Positions 51,564 through 61,201 of a stretch of 64,000 nucleotides of DNA are shown here, one piece after another. Positions within the stretch are counted from its first letter, which is position 1. Each line of letters starts with the position of its first letter. This DNA is from Mycolicibacterium parafortuitum (GTDB taxonomy: Bacteria; Actinomycetota; Actinomycetes; Mycobacteriales; Mycobacteriaceae): contig NZ_MVID01000027.1 of assembly GCF_002086815.1 (NCBI RefSeq), positions 1-64,000 on the forward strand. The letters are read 5' to 3'. A program made the position numbers and the translations under genes. A model generated the notes under the pieces. The model ran no database searches, had not been told where the DNA came from, and saw nothing but the letters and a program-made list of their open reading frames with translations.

Positions 51564-52874
51564 ATGAAACGAAATCTGTTCGCCCGCGGGCGACGACGTC
51601 GCGCAATCGCGCTGGCCAGTGCGCCCCTTGTGGCGGCGTCGTTGTTGTCCGCCTGTGGCAGTCAGGGTGGTCCCCCGACGCTGACCTGGTACATCCTTCC
51701 CGACAACGGTGGCTCGGTCGCCCGCGCCCAGGAGTGCGCCGACGCGTCCGGCGGGGCCTATCAGGTCCGCATCGAGTCGCTGCCGAGCACCGCGACCGCG
51801 CAGCGCGAGCAGATGGTTCGCCGCCTCGCCGCCGGCGATTCGTCGATCGACCTGGTCAGCATGGACGTGGTGTTCACCGCCGAGTTCGCCAACGCCGGCT
51901 TCCTCCGCCCCTACACCGACGAGGAGGCCGCGCGATTGACCGCCGGGATGCTGCCCGCCCCGATCGAGACCGGGATCTGGGAGGACACGCTCTACGGCAC
52001 GCCCTACAAGACCAACGCCCAGCTGCTCTGGTACCGCAAGTCGGCCGCCGCGGCTGCCGGCGTCGACCCGACCTCGCCGACGTTCACGTGGGACGAGATG
52101 CTCAAAGCCGCTGTGGGGCAGAAGAAGAAGATCGCCGTGCAGGCGCAGCGCTACGAGGGCTACACGGTGTTGATCAACGCACTGGTGCTCTCCGGCGGCG
52201 GCGCGCTGCTGGAGGACGTGGAGGCCGGCCGCAACGCCAAGCCCTCGTTGAACACCCCGCCCGGGCTGAAGGCCGCCGAGATCGTCGGCAACCTCGGCCG
52301 GTCCCCGGCCGCGCCGACCGATCTGTCCAACGCGTCAGAGGAACAGGCGCGCGCCAACTTCCAATCCGAGCAGGGCATGTTCATGGTCAACTGGCCCTAC
52401 GTGCTGGCCGCCGCCCGCAGCGCCGCCGAGGAGGGCACGCTGCCGCAGGAGGTCGTCGACGACATCGGCTGGGCCCGCTATCCGCGGGTCTCGGCGGACC
52501 GTCCGAGCGCGCCGCCGCTGGGCGGGGCCAACCTCGGCATCGGCGCCTACACCAAGTACCCCGAGCAGGCGGTCGCGTTGGTCGAGTGCATCAACGCCGA
52601 GCCGAAGGCGACCCAGTACATGCTCGACGAGAGCGAACCCTCGCCGTACGCCGCGTCCTACGACAACCCGGAGATCCGGGCCACCTACGACAACGCCGAC
52701 CTGATCCGCGAATCCATCGGTGACGGCGGCCCGCGCCCGCCGACCCCGTTCTACACCGACATCTCGGGGGCCATCCAGCAGACCTGGCACCCGCCCGCTT
52801 CGGTGACCTCCGAGACTCCGGAAAGGACAGACCAATTCATGGCTGACGTGCTGGCGGGGAGGCGGCTGCTGTGA
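51564..52874 (+). CDS. Lipoprotein substrate-binding protein of sugar ABC importer (LpqY-like)
   Basis: A 436-residue extracellular solute-binding protein. The basic N-terminus is followed by a hydrophobic segment and a lipobox LLSAC with Cys31 as the lipid-modified residue. The family resembles LpqY, the trehalose-binding protein, with VSMDVVFTAEFANAGFLRP, KTNAQLLWYRKSA and MFMVNWPYV. The ATG at 51564 is chosen because a start at 51513 would put the signal peptide far inside. The stop overlaps the permease start as GTGA. The sugar is likely an alpha-glucoside, judging from the glucosidase. Confidence 0.92.
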   Translation: MKRNLFARGRRRRAIALASAPLVAASLLSACGSQGGPPTLTWYILPDNGGSVARAQECADASGGAYQVRIESLPSTATAQREQMVRRLAAGDSSIDLVSMDVVFTAEFANAGFLRPYTDEEAARLTAGMLPAPIETGIWEDTLYGTPYKTNAQLLWYRKSAAAAAGVDPTSPTFTWDEMLKAAVGQKKKIAVQAQRYEGYTVLINALVLSGGGALLEDVEAGRNAKPSLNTPPGLKAAEIVGNLGRSPAAPTDLSNASEEQARANFQSEQGMFMVNWPYVLAAARSAAEEGTLPQEVVDDIGWARYPRVSADRPSAPPLGGANLGIGAYTKYPEQAVALVECINAEPKATQYMLDESEPSPYAASYDNPEIRATYDNADLIRESIGDGGPRPPTPFYTDISGAIQQTWHPPASVTSETPERTDQFMADVLAGRRLL

Positions 52875-53803
52875 CCGCCCTGGCTGATGCCCCCATCCAG
52901 AAGGACCCCGGTAAACCCGCGGTCAGTGAACGCGCGAAGGGCGAGCGCAAGCTCGGCATCTACCTGACGCTGCCCTCGTATGTGGTGATGCTGCTCGTCA
53001 CCGCGTACCCGCTGGGCTACGCACTGGTGTTGTCGCTGTACAACTTCCGGCTCACCGACCCCGAGGGCCGCAGCTTCGTCGGGCTGAGCAACTACCTGGT
53101 GATCCTCACCGATCCGATCTGGTGGAACGACTTCGTCACCACGCTCGCGATCACCGTCGTCACCGTGGCCATCGAGTTGGTCCTCGGGTTCTGGTTCGCG
53201 TTCGTGATGCTGCGCATCGTGCGCGGCCGCGGGCCGCTGCGCACGGCGATCCTGATCCCGTACGGCATCGTCACCGTGGTCTCGGCGTTCATCTGGCGCT
53301 ATGCCTTCGCCATCGACTCCGGGTTCGTCAACCAGTGGCTGAACCTGACCGACTTCGACTGGTTCGGCGACCGCTGGTCGGCGATCTTCGTGATCTGCCT
53401 GTCCGAGATCTGGAAGACCACACCGTTCATCTCGCTGCTGCTGCTCGCCGGCCTGGTGCAGGTCCCCGAGGACATGCAGGAGGCCGCCAAGGTCGACGGT
53501 GCCACGGCGTGGCAGCGGCTGTGGAAGATCACGCTGCCGAACATGAAGGCCGCGATCATGGTCGCGCTGCTGTTCCGCACGCTGGACGCATGGCGCATCT
53601 TCGACAACCCGTACGTGATGACCGCGGGCGCCAACAACACCGAGACGATCTCGTTCTTGGCCTACCGCCAGAACGTCACTCTGGTGAACCTCGGTATGGG
53701 ATCGGCGGTCTCGGTGCTGCTGTTCCTGTCCGTCGTCGCGATCGCGTGGATATTCATCAAGGTCTTCAAAACCGACCTCTCGCAAGTCAGGGGTGACCAG
53801 TGA
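52871..53803 (+). CDS. Sugar ABC transporter permease (SugA/MalF-like)
   Basis: A 310-residue permease with six predicted helices and the MalF-type EAA loop EAAKVDGATAWQRLWKITLP near residue 205. A long cytoplasmic N-terminus precedes helix 1 (VVMLLVTAYPLGYALVLSLY). It forms the membrane channel with the next gene. GTG start overlaps the binding-protein stop, and its own stop overlaps the next start as GTGA. Confidence 0.94.
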   Translation: MTALADAPIQKDPGKPAVSERAKGERKLGIYLTLPSYVVMLLVTAYPLGYALVLSLYNFRLTDPEGRSFVGLSNYLVILTDPIWWNDFVTTLAITVVTVAIELVLGFWFAFVMLRIVRGRGPLRTAILIPYGIVTVVSAFIWRYAFAIDSGFVNQWLNLTDFDWFGDRWSAIFVICLSEIWKTTPFISLLLLAGLVQVPEDMQEAAKVDGATAWQRLWKITLPNMKAAIMVALLFRTLDAWRIFDNPYVMTAGANNTETISFLAYRQNVTLVNLGMGSAVSVLLFLSVVAIAWIFIKVFKTDLSQVRGDQ

Positions 53804-54627
53804 CCAAGAACACCAAGTGGTGGACGATCGCCGGCATCGTCATCGTCATCTACAGCTTCGTGCCGATGCTGTGGATGATCAGCCTGGCGTTCAAACCGCC
53901 GTCGGACATCGTGTCGGGAAATCCGACGTTCCTGCCCAGCAAGTTCACCCTCGACAACTTCAGCGTGATCTTCAGCAACCCGCTGTTCACCCGGGCGCTG
54001 ATCAACTCGATCGGCATCGCGATCATCGCCACCGTGATCTCGGTGATCATCGCGATGTTCGCCGCCTACGCCATTGCCCGCCTTGAGTTCCCGGGCAAGA
54101 AGGTGTTGCTGTCGCTGGCGCTGGGCATCGCGATGTTCCCGCAGGCCGCTCTGGTGGGCCCGCTGTTCGACATGTGGCGCGGCCTCGGGATCTACGACAC
54201 GTGGCTCGGCCTGATCATCCCGTACCTGACGTTCGCGCTGCCGCTGTCGATCTGGACGATGTCGGCGTTCTTCCGTCAGATCCCGTGGGAGATGGAGCAC
54301 GCCGCGCAGGTCGACGGCGCCACCCAGTGGCAGGCGTTCCGGAAGGTGATCGTGCCGCTGGCGGCGCCGGGGGTGTTCACCACCGCGATCCTGACGTTCT
54401 TCTTCTGCTGGAACGACTTCCTGTTCGCGATCTCGTTGACGTCCACCGACAACGCCCGCACGGTACCGGCGGCGCTGGCGTTCTTCCAGGGCGCGTCGTA
54501 TTTCGAATCCCCCGTCCCGTACATCATGGCCGCGTCGGTGATCGTGACGATCCCCGTCGTGATCCTGGTCCTCATCTTCCAGCGGCGCATCGTCGCCGGC
54601 CTCACCTCCGGAGCAGTGAAGGGATAA
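53800..54627 (+). CDS. Sugar ABC transporter permease (SugB/MalG-like)
   Basis: A 275-residue permease of the MalG type. The N-terminal YSFVPMLWMISLAFKPPSDI is typical, and the EAA loop HAAQVDGATQWQAFRKVIVP lies near residue 165. Six helices predicted. GTG start overlaps the preceding stop. The ATPase follows after 4 bases. Confidence 0.94.
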   Translation: MTKNTKWWTIAGIVIVIYSFVPMLWMISLAFKPPSDIVSGNPTFLPSKFTLDNFSVIFSNPLFTRALINSIGIAIIATVISVIIAMFAAYAIARLEFPGKKVLLSLALGIAMFPQAALVGPLFDMWRGLGIYDTWLGLIIPYLTFALPLSIWTMSAFFRQIPWEMEHAAQVDGATQWQAFRKVIVPLAAPGVFTTAILTFFFCWNDFLFAISLTSTDNARTVPAALAFFQGASYFESPVPYIMAASVIVTIPVVILVLIFQRRIVAGLTSGAVKG

Positions 54628-54631
54628 CCCC

Positions 54632-55831
54632 ATGGCAGCAATCACGATGCGCAATATCGTCAAGAAGTACGGGGACGGCTATCCGGCCGTCAACGACGTC
54701 AGCCTGGAGATCGCCGACGGCGAGTTCGTGATCCTGGTCGGTCCGTCCGGGTGCGGCAAGTCCACGCTGTTGCGGATGATCGTCGGCCTGGAGGACATCA
54801 CCTCCGGCGACATGCTGATCGGCGACAAGCGGGTCAACGACATGGCGCCCCGCGACCGCAACCTGGCGATGGTGTTCCAGAACTACGCGCTGTACCCGCA
54901 CCTGACGGTGTTCGAGAACATCGCGTTCCCGCTCCGGCTGGCGGGCAAGCTCTCCGACGAGGAGATCCGCGCGCGGGTCACCGAGGCGGCGAAGACGCTC
55001 GAACTCGAGGAACATCTGGACCGTAAGCCGGCCAACCTGTCCGGCGGCCAGCGCCAGCGCGTCGCGATGGGCCGGGCGATCGTGCGTGAGGCCGACGCGT
55101 TCCTGTTCGACGAGCCGCTGTCCAATCTCGACGCCAAGCTGCGCGGTCAGATGCGCACCGAGATCCTGCGCCTGCAGCGCAAACTCGGGGTCACGACCGT
55201 CTACGTCACCCACGACCAGACCGAGGCGATGACCCTCGGCGACCGGGTCGCAGTGCTGAAAAAGGGTGTGCTGCAACAGGTTGCGAGTCCACGCGAACTC
55301 TACGACCAGCCGGTCAACCTGTTCGTGGCCGGCTTCATCGGTTCCCCGCCGATGAACTTCGTGCCGGCGCGGATCAAGGGCAACGAGATCGAATTGCCGT
55401 TCACGACCGTCCCACTGCGCGACGAGTGGCGGGGCACCGTGGAGGACGGGAAGGTATACATCGCCGGGATCCGGCCGGGTGCGTTCGAGGATGCCGAGTT
55501 CGTCGACAGCGACAAGGCTTCGCGCGGAGTCACCTTCGAGGTGGAGATCGACGTGACCGAATGGCTGGGCAACGAGCAGTACGCATTCGTGCCGTTCGAG
55601 GCGACCCCGGAGATCTCGGGTCAACTGGCCGAGCTGGCAAGCGAACTCGACAGCGAGCAGCTGCGCACGCAGATCTGCGTGGAGCTCGACCCGCTGAGCC
55701 GGGTGCGGTCCGGCGACAAGGCGACGCTGTGGCTGGACTCGGAGCGGTTGCACCTGTTCGACCCGCAGTCCGGTGACAACCTGACCAAGGTCACTCAGTC
55801 GCAGGGGCGCCACGCGGCGACCGCCGGCTGA
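54632..55831 (+). CDS. Sugar ABC transporter ATPase (SugC/MsmK-like)
   Basis: A 399-residue ATPase. Walker A is GPSGCGKST (37-45), signature LSGGQ is at 136-140, Walker B FLFDEP at 157-162 and the switch His in YVTHDQTEA. The C-terminal third (about 240-399) is the TOBE/OB regulatory domain of MalK-type subunits. With the two permeases and the lipoprotein it forms a complete importer. Confidence 0.95.
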   Translation: MAAITMRNIVKKYGDGYPAVNDVSLEIADGEFVILVGPSGCGKSTLLRMIVGLEDITSGDMLIGDKRVNDMAPRDRNLAMVFQNYALYPHLTVFENIAFPLRLAGKLSDEEIRARVTEAAKTLELEEHLDRKPANLSGGQRQRVAMGRAIVREADAFLFDEPLSNLDAKLRGQMRTEILRLQRKLGVTTVYVTHDQTEAMTLGDRVAVLKKGVLQQVASPRELYDQPVNLFVAGFIGSPPMNFVPARIKGNEIELPFTTVPLRDEWRGTVEDGKVYIAGIRPGAFEDAEFVDSDKASRGVTFEVEIDVTEWLGNEQYAFVPFEATPEISGQLAELASELDSEQLRTQICVELDPLSRVRSGDKATLWLDSERLHLFDPQSGDNLTKVTQSQGRHAATAG

Positions 55832-55851
55832 GCCGACGGCGGCTTCCACCG

Positions 55852-57120
55852 ATGGCCGCTCCCGAATTACGGCTGCGGGCCCCGTACCCCGGCCTCGTCG
55901 CGCTGCCGTGGGACCGGCCACTGGAGCAGTGGTCGGCCCCCGGCGTCGCACTGCGTGATCTGGCGGTCGGACCCAGCCGTCACCTGGTGCGGTTCGTCGA
56001 ATCCGACGGCGCGCTGTGGGCGCTCAAGGAACTCCCGCCGCGCATCGCCGCCCGGGAGTATCGGGTGCTCAGCCGTCTCGAGGAGATGTCCCTCAATGCC
56101 GTGCTGCCCGCGGGACTGGTGTTCCAGCCCGAGTTCGACACCGCGATCCTGCTGACCCGCTACCTCGCCGGGTCGTGGCAGTACCGCCGGCTGTTCATGC
56201 GGCTGTCCCCCGATGTGCCCAAGCACCGGGCCCGGCTGTACGACGCGATGGCCACCATGCTCGTCGAACTACACCGGCACGGGGTGTTCTGGGGCGACTG
56301 TTCGCTGGCCAACACGCTGTTCGTCCGCGACGGGCAGGTGCTGCAGGCGTTCCTGGTCGACGCCGAGACCAGCGAGGTGCATCCCACCCTGTCCGACGGG
56401 CAGCGCACCCACGACATCGACATCACCGTCGAGAACGTCGCCGCGGGACTGCTCGACATCGCGGCCCGGCTGGACAGACCGGATCTGCAGCCGGGTTTCA
56501 TCCAGGAGGCGCTGGAGATCCGCACCACCTACAACCAACTGTGGGACCTGCTGCACTCGAAACCGACGTTCGGGTTCTCCGACCGCTACCGCGTCGAGGG
56601 CACCATCCGCAGGCTCAACGATCTCGGCTTCGCCGTCGACGAGGTGTCGATGGAGCCGGTCGCCGCGGGCGCCGACGAACTGCGCCTGCACGTCGCGGTC
56701 GGCGATCGCCGTTTCCACGCCACCGAACTGCGCCGGCTGACCGGCCTCGACGTCGGCGAGGGGCAGGCCCGCATCCTGCTCGGCGACCTGCACGCGTATC
56801 AGGCGCAGCTGTGCCGGGAATCGGGGCAGGACGTCGACGAGCGCACGGCCGCCCAGCTGTGGGTGATGGAGGTGGCGACGCCGATGATGCACCGCGCGCA
56901 CACCGCTGTCGGCCGGACCGGCACCCCGATCCAGGCCTACTGCGACCTGCTCGAGGTGCGCTGGCTGCTGTCCGAACGAGCCGGGCGCGACGTGGGCACC
57001 GAGCATGCGCTGCAGGCGTTGGCACGCAAGAGCGTTCCGTCCGAATCGGCCGCGCAACTGGTGGTCGTCGAGGAACCGACCCAGCCGTTCTCGGTGCTGG
57101 ACGACCTCGATGACGATTAG
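55852..57120 (+). CDS. DUF4032 protein with kinase-like (LPS kinase type) core
   Basis: A 422-residue protein of the DUF4032 type. The N-terminal half resembles lipopolysaccharide/small-molecule kinases: LWALKELPPRIAAREYRVL provides a lysine and glutamate, and HRHGVFWGDCSLANTLF is a catalytic-loop-like segment, with LVDAETSEVHP as metal-loop candidate. The C-terminal half has the DUF4032 domain. It starts 20 bases after the sugar ATPase on the same strand. A sugar kinase role tied to the importer is tempting but unproven. Confidence 0.8.
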   Translation: MAAPELRLRAPYPGLVALPWDRPLEQWSAPGVALRDLAVGPSRHLVRFVESDGALWALKELPPRIAAREYRVLSRLEEMSLNAVLPAGLVFQPEFDTAILLTRYLAGSWQYRRLFMRLSPDVPKHRARLYDAMATMLVELHRHGVFWGDCSLANTLFVRDGQVLQAFLVDAETSEVHPTLSDGQRTHDIDITVENVAAGLLDIAARLDRPDLQPGFIQEALEIRTTYNQLWDLLHSKPTFGFSDRYRVEGTIRRLNDLGFAVDEVSMEPVAAGADELRLHVAVGDRRFHATELRRLTGLDVGEGQARILLGDLHAYQAQLCRESGQDVDERTAAQLWVMEVATPMMHRAHTAVGRTGTPIQAYCDLLEVRWLLSERAGRDVGTEHALQALARKSVPSESAAQLVVVEEPTQPFSVLDDLDDD

Positions 57121-57159
57121 GGTCATCGGCCGGCGACGCGGGGTGCGATCATCGCAACC

Positions 57160-57951
57160 ATGAACGTCCGCGCCAAGAACAGCGTCCGCGAGGTCGGGCG
57201 TCCGGACGGACGTCCCGTGATGCTGGCCCACGGCTTCGGATGCGACCAGAACCTGTGGCGGCTGGTCGTGCCATTGCTCACCGACAGATTCCGGGTCGTG
57301 CTGTTCGACCACGTCGGATCGGGGTCCTCCGACGCCGACGCGTGGGATGCCGAGCGGTACGCCGACCTGCAGCAGTACGCGGACGACATCGTCGAGGAGC
57401 TGGGATTGGCCGACGTCGTGTTCGTCGGCCACTCGGTGGCCGCGATGATGGGTGTGCTGGCTGCGGCCGCGAAGCCGGAACGCTTCGCCGGGCTGGTGCT
57501 GCTGACCCCGTCGCCGCGCTACCTCGACGACGACGGCTATCGGGGCGGTTTCTCCCGGCCGGACATCGACGAGCTGCTGGAGTCCATCGAGAGCAATTAC
57601 CTCGGCTGGTCGCGTGTCATGGCGCCGGTGATCATGGGCACCCCGGAGCGTCCGGAACTGGAAACCGAACTAGGAGATGCGTTCTGCCGCACCGACCCGG
57701 CCCGGGCGCTGGCGTTCGCGCGCACCACGTTCCTGTCCGACAACCGGGCGGATCTGGCGCGCGTCGGTGTGCCGACGGTGGTGGTCGAGTGTGCCCGGGA
57801 CACGCTGGCCCCGCGAGGGGTCGGCGCCTTCTGCCATGAACAGATCCCGGGAAGCACCCTGGTGACGCTGGACGCGAGCGGACACTGCCCGCACCTGAGC
57901 GCGCCGCAGGCGACGGCGGCCGCCATCACGGACTTCGCCTCGACGCTGTGA
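57160..57951 (+). CDS. rsbQ: RsbQ-type alpha/beta hydrolase
   Basis: A 263-residue alpha/beta hydrolase close to B. subtilis RsbQ. AHGFGCDQNLWR and FDHVGSGSSD are near-identical to it, and the triad is Ser92 (VGHSVAA), Asp213 and His241 (SGHCPH). RsbQ is needed for the RsbP phosphatase to signal energy stress, probably through a small hydrophobic ligand. The stop overlaps the phosphatase start as GTGA, the same order as rsbQP. Confidence 0.88.
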   Translation: MNVRAKNSVREVGRPDGRPVMLAHGFGCDQNLWRLVVPLLTDRFRVVLFDHVGSGSSDADAWDAERYADLQQYADDIVEELGLADVVFVGHSVAAMMGVLAAAAKPERFAGLVLLTPSPRYLDDDGYRGGFSRPDIDELLESIESNYLGWSRVMAPVIMGTPERPELETELGDAFCRTDPARALAFARTTFLSDNRADLARVGVPTVVVECARDTLAPRGVGAFCHEQIPGSTLVTLDASGHCPHLSAPQATAAAITDFASTL

Positions 57952-59114
57952 CGCACAGCGCGAACCCGCCCGACCCGGTCGACGACTTCTTCGACGACGC
58001 GCCGTGCGGCCTGTTGCTGACCACACCCGACGGCGACATCGTCTGCTGCAACCGGACTTTCGGGGCGTGGGTCGGACACCGCCCGGGTGATCTCACCGGC
58101 CGCGCGTTCTCGGACCTGCTCAGCGCGGGCAGCCGGATCAACTACGAGACGCATTTCGTCTCGGTGCTGCACATGACCGGGTCGCTCGACGGTGTCACCG
58201 CGGATCTGCTGACCGCAGACGGGACGCGGCTGCCGGTGTTCGTCACCGCGAACGTCAAGCGCGATGCGGCCGGTGCGGTCACCGCGTTGCGGATCGCGGT
58301 CCAGGATGCGCGCGAACGTCGTTCGTATGAACGCGAACTGCTCGAAGCGCGGCGCAGCGCGGAGCTTCAGCGCGAGCGCGCGCAGGTGCTGGCCGCCACC
58401 CTGCAGCGGTCATTGATCCCGCCGACCCTGTCCCCGCCCTCCGGGCTGACCGCGGCCGCGCACTACCACACCGCCTCACCCGACGACGTCGGCGGCGATT
58501 TCTACGATCTGTTCCCGATGGCCGAGGACCGGTGGGGCATGTTCCTCGGCGACGTGTCGGGCAAGGGGGCGGGCGCGGCCGCAGTCACGTCGCTGACCCG
58601 GTACACCCTGCGCGCCGCGGCGGTCAACGACCGCGACCCGGTCGCGGTGCTGCACACCCTCGACGCGGTGCTCAGTCACGAGTTCCACAGCGACGACCCC
58701 CGGTTCTGCACGGTGATCTTCGGTGTCATCACCGTGGTGGCCAACGGTTTCGAGGTTCAGATCGCCACCGGCGGGCATCCGCCCGCACTGCTGCTGCCGG
58801 CCGACGGTCCCGCGCGCTACCTGTCGACCGAGGGCGGGCAGGCGGTAGGTCTGATCAGGAATCCGCGGTTCGTGTCGACCTCGGTGCTGCTGCGCCCCGG
58901 GGACACGCTGGTGATGTACACCGACGGCCTCACCGAGGCCAGGACGGGGCGCACCCGGCGCTTCGACGACGATGACGCGCTGCTGGACTTCGCCCGCACG
59001 CACACGCCCACCGACGCCGGCGCGTTCGTGCACGCGATCCGCGGTCTGCTGGACAGCTTCGGCGCCGGGCTGGAGGACGACGCCGCGGTGATCGCGCTGA
59101 GCGTCCCGCGCTGA
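57948..59114 (+). CDS. rsbP: PAS-PP2C phosphatase, RsbP-type
   Basis: A 388-residue protein. A PAS domain (about 12-125) is followed by a coiled coil (about 125-155, RERRSYERELLEARRSAEL) and a PP2C/SpoIIE phosphatase domain with VGGDFYDLF, LGDVSGKGAG, ATGGHPPALLL, YTDGLTEAR and DDAAVIAL, which hold the metal aspartates. RsbP removes phosphate from an anti-anti-sigma factor. The upstream gene is RsbQ-like. No anti-sigma or sigma gene adjoins, so its target lies elsewhere. Confidence 0.88.
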   Translation: MTHSANPPDPVDDFFDDAPCGLLLTTPDGDIVCCNRTFGAWVGHRPGDLTGRAFSDLLSAGSRINYETHFVSVLHMTGSLDGVTADLLTADGTRLPVFVTANVKRDAAGAVTALRIAVQDARERRSYERELLEARRSAELQRERAQVLAATLQRSLIPPTLSPPSGLTAAAHYHTASPDDVGGDFYDLFPMAEDRWGMFLGDVSGKGAGAAAVTSLTRYTLRAAAVNDRDPVAVLHTLDAVLSHEFHSDDPRFCTVIFGVITVVANGFEVQIATGGHPPALLLPADGPARYLSTEGGQAVGLIRNPRFVSTSVLLRPGDTLVMYTDGLTEARTGRTRRFDDDDALLDFARTHTPTDAGAFVHAIRGLLDSFGAGLEDDAAVIALSVPR

Positions 59115-59210
59115 GATCCGCTGCTGCGGATGCTTCGGGCGCAGTGTTCCGCAGACATGGTTTGATTGACCCGAATGCTCCGCAAATGCGGACAAGACGG
59201 GAGGCGATCT

Positions 59211-59615
59211 GTGCCGGCGATCAAGGTCAGAGACGCCGCGGCGCTGCTCGGTGTCAGCGACGACACCGTGCGGCGCTGGATCGACAGCGGGAGCCTGGCC
59301 TCCTTCAAGGACGAGTCGGGACGCAAGGTCATCGACGGCCGAGTCCTCGCCGACTTCGCCCGCGACCACGCCTCACCGCCACCGGATCCCCTCGGCGGCG
59401 GAAGTTCGGCGCGCAACAGGCTCGTCGGGCTGGTCACCAAGGTCACCGCCGACACCGTGATGAGCGAGGTGCAGATGCAGTGCGGTCCGTTCACCGTCGT
59501 GTCGCTGATGAGCACCGAATCCGTGCGCCAACTCGGGCTCGAACCCGGGGTGGTCGCGGTCGCGGTGGTCAAGGCGACGACGGTGATCGTCGAGACCCCG
59601 GGGGCCGGCGCGTGA
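59211..59615 (+). CDS. HTH-TOBE molybdate-responsive regulator
   Basis: A 134-residue protein. An N-terminal excisionase/MerR-type helix-turn-helix (about 4-50, AALLGVSDDTVRRWIDSG) is joined to a single Mop/TOBE domain (about 68-130, SARNRLVGLVTKVTADTVMS) that binds molybdate. This layout replaces ModE in actinobacteria. The GTG at 59211 has GGGAGG upstream; the frame extends to 59166. It overlaps modA as GTGA and likely represses the operon. Confidence 0.88.
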   Translation: MPAIKVRDAAALLGVSDDTVRRWIDSGSLASFKDESGRKVIDGRVLADFARDHASPPPDPLGGGSSARNRLVGLVTKVTADTVMSEVQMQCGPFTVVSLMSTESVRQLGLEPGVVAVAVVKATTVIVETPGAGA

Positions 59616-60385
59616 GACTGCGCCCGCTCGGCGCCACTGCGCTGGCAGCCCTGCTCGTGGCGGGCTGCGCGACCTCGGAGCCGACAGCATCGGAGCCGAC
59701 GGGATCGCAGCACCGCACCCTGACGGTGTTCGCCGCCGCATCACTGAAGACGGTGTTCACCGAACTCGGGGCCCGATACGAGAACGACCACCCCACAACC
59801 ACGGTCGCGTTCAACTTCGCCGGCTCCTCCGACCTCGCCGCCCAGATCGGCCAGGGCGCCCCGGCCGATGTGTTCGCCTCGGCGGACACCGCCAACATGG
59901 GCAAGGTGGTCGATGCCGGCCTGGTATCCGGCGTTCCCGTCGACTTCGCCGCGAACACCCTGACCATCGTGACGCAGCCCGGGAACCCCGGCAACGTCGC
60001 ATCGTTCGCCGACCTCGCCCGGCCAGGGGCGCTGGTGGTGGTCTGCGCGCCGCAGGTGCCGTGCGGGGCGGCGACCGAAAAGGTCGAAGAGCTCGCCGGG
60101 GTCGAACTCGCCCCGGTGAGTGAGGAATCCGCGGTCACCGATGTGCTCGGCAAGGTCACCTCCGGTCAGGCCGACGCCGGGGTGGTCTATGTGACCGACG
60201 CCGCGGCCGCCGGGGACCGCGTCACGACGGTGGCGTTCCCCGAAGCCGCGGGCGCGGTGAACACCTATCCGATCGCCGCGCTGGCCGGTGCGGCCGACCC
60301 GGAGGCGGCACAGGCGTTCGTCGACCTGGTGACCGGCCCGGCGGGCCGGCAGGCGCTGGCCGCGGCGGGTTTCGCGGCCCCGTGA
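59612..60385 (+). CDS. modA: Molybdate ABC transporter substrate-binding lipoprotein ModA
   Basis: A 257-residue lipoprotein. The lipobox LVAGC gives Cys19. Molybdate-binding motifs include TVFAAASLKTVFTELG, NFAGSSDLAAQIGQGAPADVFASAD, and the C-terminal ADAGVVYVTDA. GTG start at 59612 overlaps the regulator, and its stop overlaps modB as GTGA. It captures molybdate or tungstate outside the membrane. Confidence 0.94.
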   Translation: MRLRPLGATALAALLVAGCATSEPTASEPTGSQHRTLTVFAAASLKTVFTELGARYENDHPTTTVAFNFAGSSDLAAQIGQGAPADVFASADTANMGKVVDAGLVSGVPVDFAANTLTIVTQPGNPGNVASFADLARPGALVVVCAPQVPCGAATEKVEELAGVELAPVSEESAVTDVLGKVTSGQADAGVVYVTDAAAAGDRVTTVAFPEAAGAVNTYPIAALAGAADPEAAQAFVDLVTGPAGRQALAAAGFAAP

Positions 60386-61191
60386 GGATTGCGTGGCACG
60401 GCGGCCCCACCCGGGTCGGAATGCCCACCTGGATCTACCTCCCCGCGGCGGTCGGCGCGATGTTCGTCGTCGTGCCGCTGGTGGCGATCCTGCTGCGGAT
60501 CGACTGGGCCCGGTTCATCCCGCTGATCACGTCGGAGTCGTCGCGAGCGGCGCTGCTACTCAGCGTGAGGACCGCGACGATCAGCACCCTGGTGTGCGTG
60601 GCGCTCGGTGTCCCGATGGCGCTGGTGCTGGCACGGAGCCGGTTCCCGGGCCAGAAGGTGTTGCGGGCCCTGGTGCTGCTGCCGCTGGTGCTGCCGCCGG
60701 TCGTCGGGGGCATCGCGCTGCTCTACACGTTCGGCAGGCAGGGCCTGCTCGGGCGGGAGCTCGACGTGCTGGGGCTGCGGATCGCGTTCTCGACCACCGC
60801 CGTCGTGCTCGCGCAGTCCTTCGTATCGCTGCCGTTCCTGGTGGTCAGCCTCGAAGGCGCGCTGCGCTCGGCCGGTGCCGGCTACGAGCACATCGCGGCG
60901 ACCCTCGGCGCCGGCCCGACGACCGTGCTCAGGACGGTGACCCTGCCGCTGGTCCTGCCGGGCCTGATCTCGGGCGCGGTGCTGGCGTTCGCGCGGTCCC
61001 TCGGCGAGTTCGGCGCGACGCTGACGTTCGCCGGATCGTTGCAGGGGGTCACCAGGACGCTTCCGCTGGAGATCTATCTGCAACGCGAGACCGACGCCGA
61101 CGCCGCGGTCGCGCTGTCGCTGCTGTTGATCGTCGTGGCCGCGCTGATCGTGGTCGCGTCGGCGAGCAGGCGGCTGGCGGGGCCCCTATGA
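60382..61191 (+). CDS. modB: Molybdate ABC transporter permease ModB
   Basis: A 269-residue permease with five to six helices and the EAA loop GYEHIAATLGAGPTTVLRTV, followed by ARSLGEFGATLTFAGSLQG, a ModB signature. The N-terminus is longer than average by about ten residues. GTG start overlaps the modA stop. modC starts 10 bases after. Confidence 0.94.
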   Translation: MRIAWHGGPTRVGMPTWIYLPAAVGAMFVVVPLVAILLRIDWARFIPLITSESSRAALLLSVRTATISTLVCVALGVPMALVLARSRFPGQKVLRALVLLPLVLPPVVGGIALLYTFGRQGLLGRELDVLGLRIAFSTTAVVLAQSFVSLPFLVVSLEGALRSAGAGYEHIAATLGAGPTTVLRTVTLPLVLPGLISGAVLAFARSLGEFGATLTFAGSLQGVTRTLPLEIYLQRETDADAAVALSLLLIVVAALIVVASASRRLAGPL

Positions 61192-61201
61192 GGAGGGCCC
61201 T

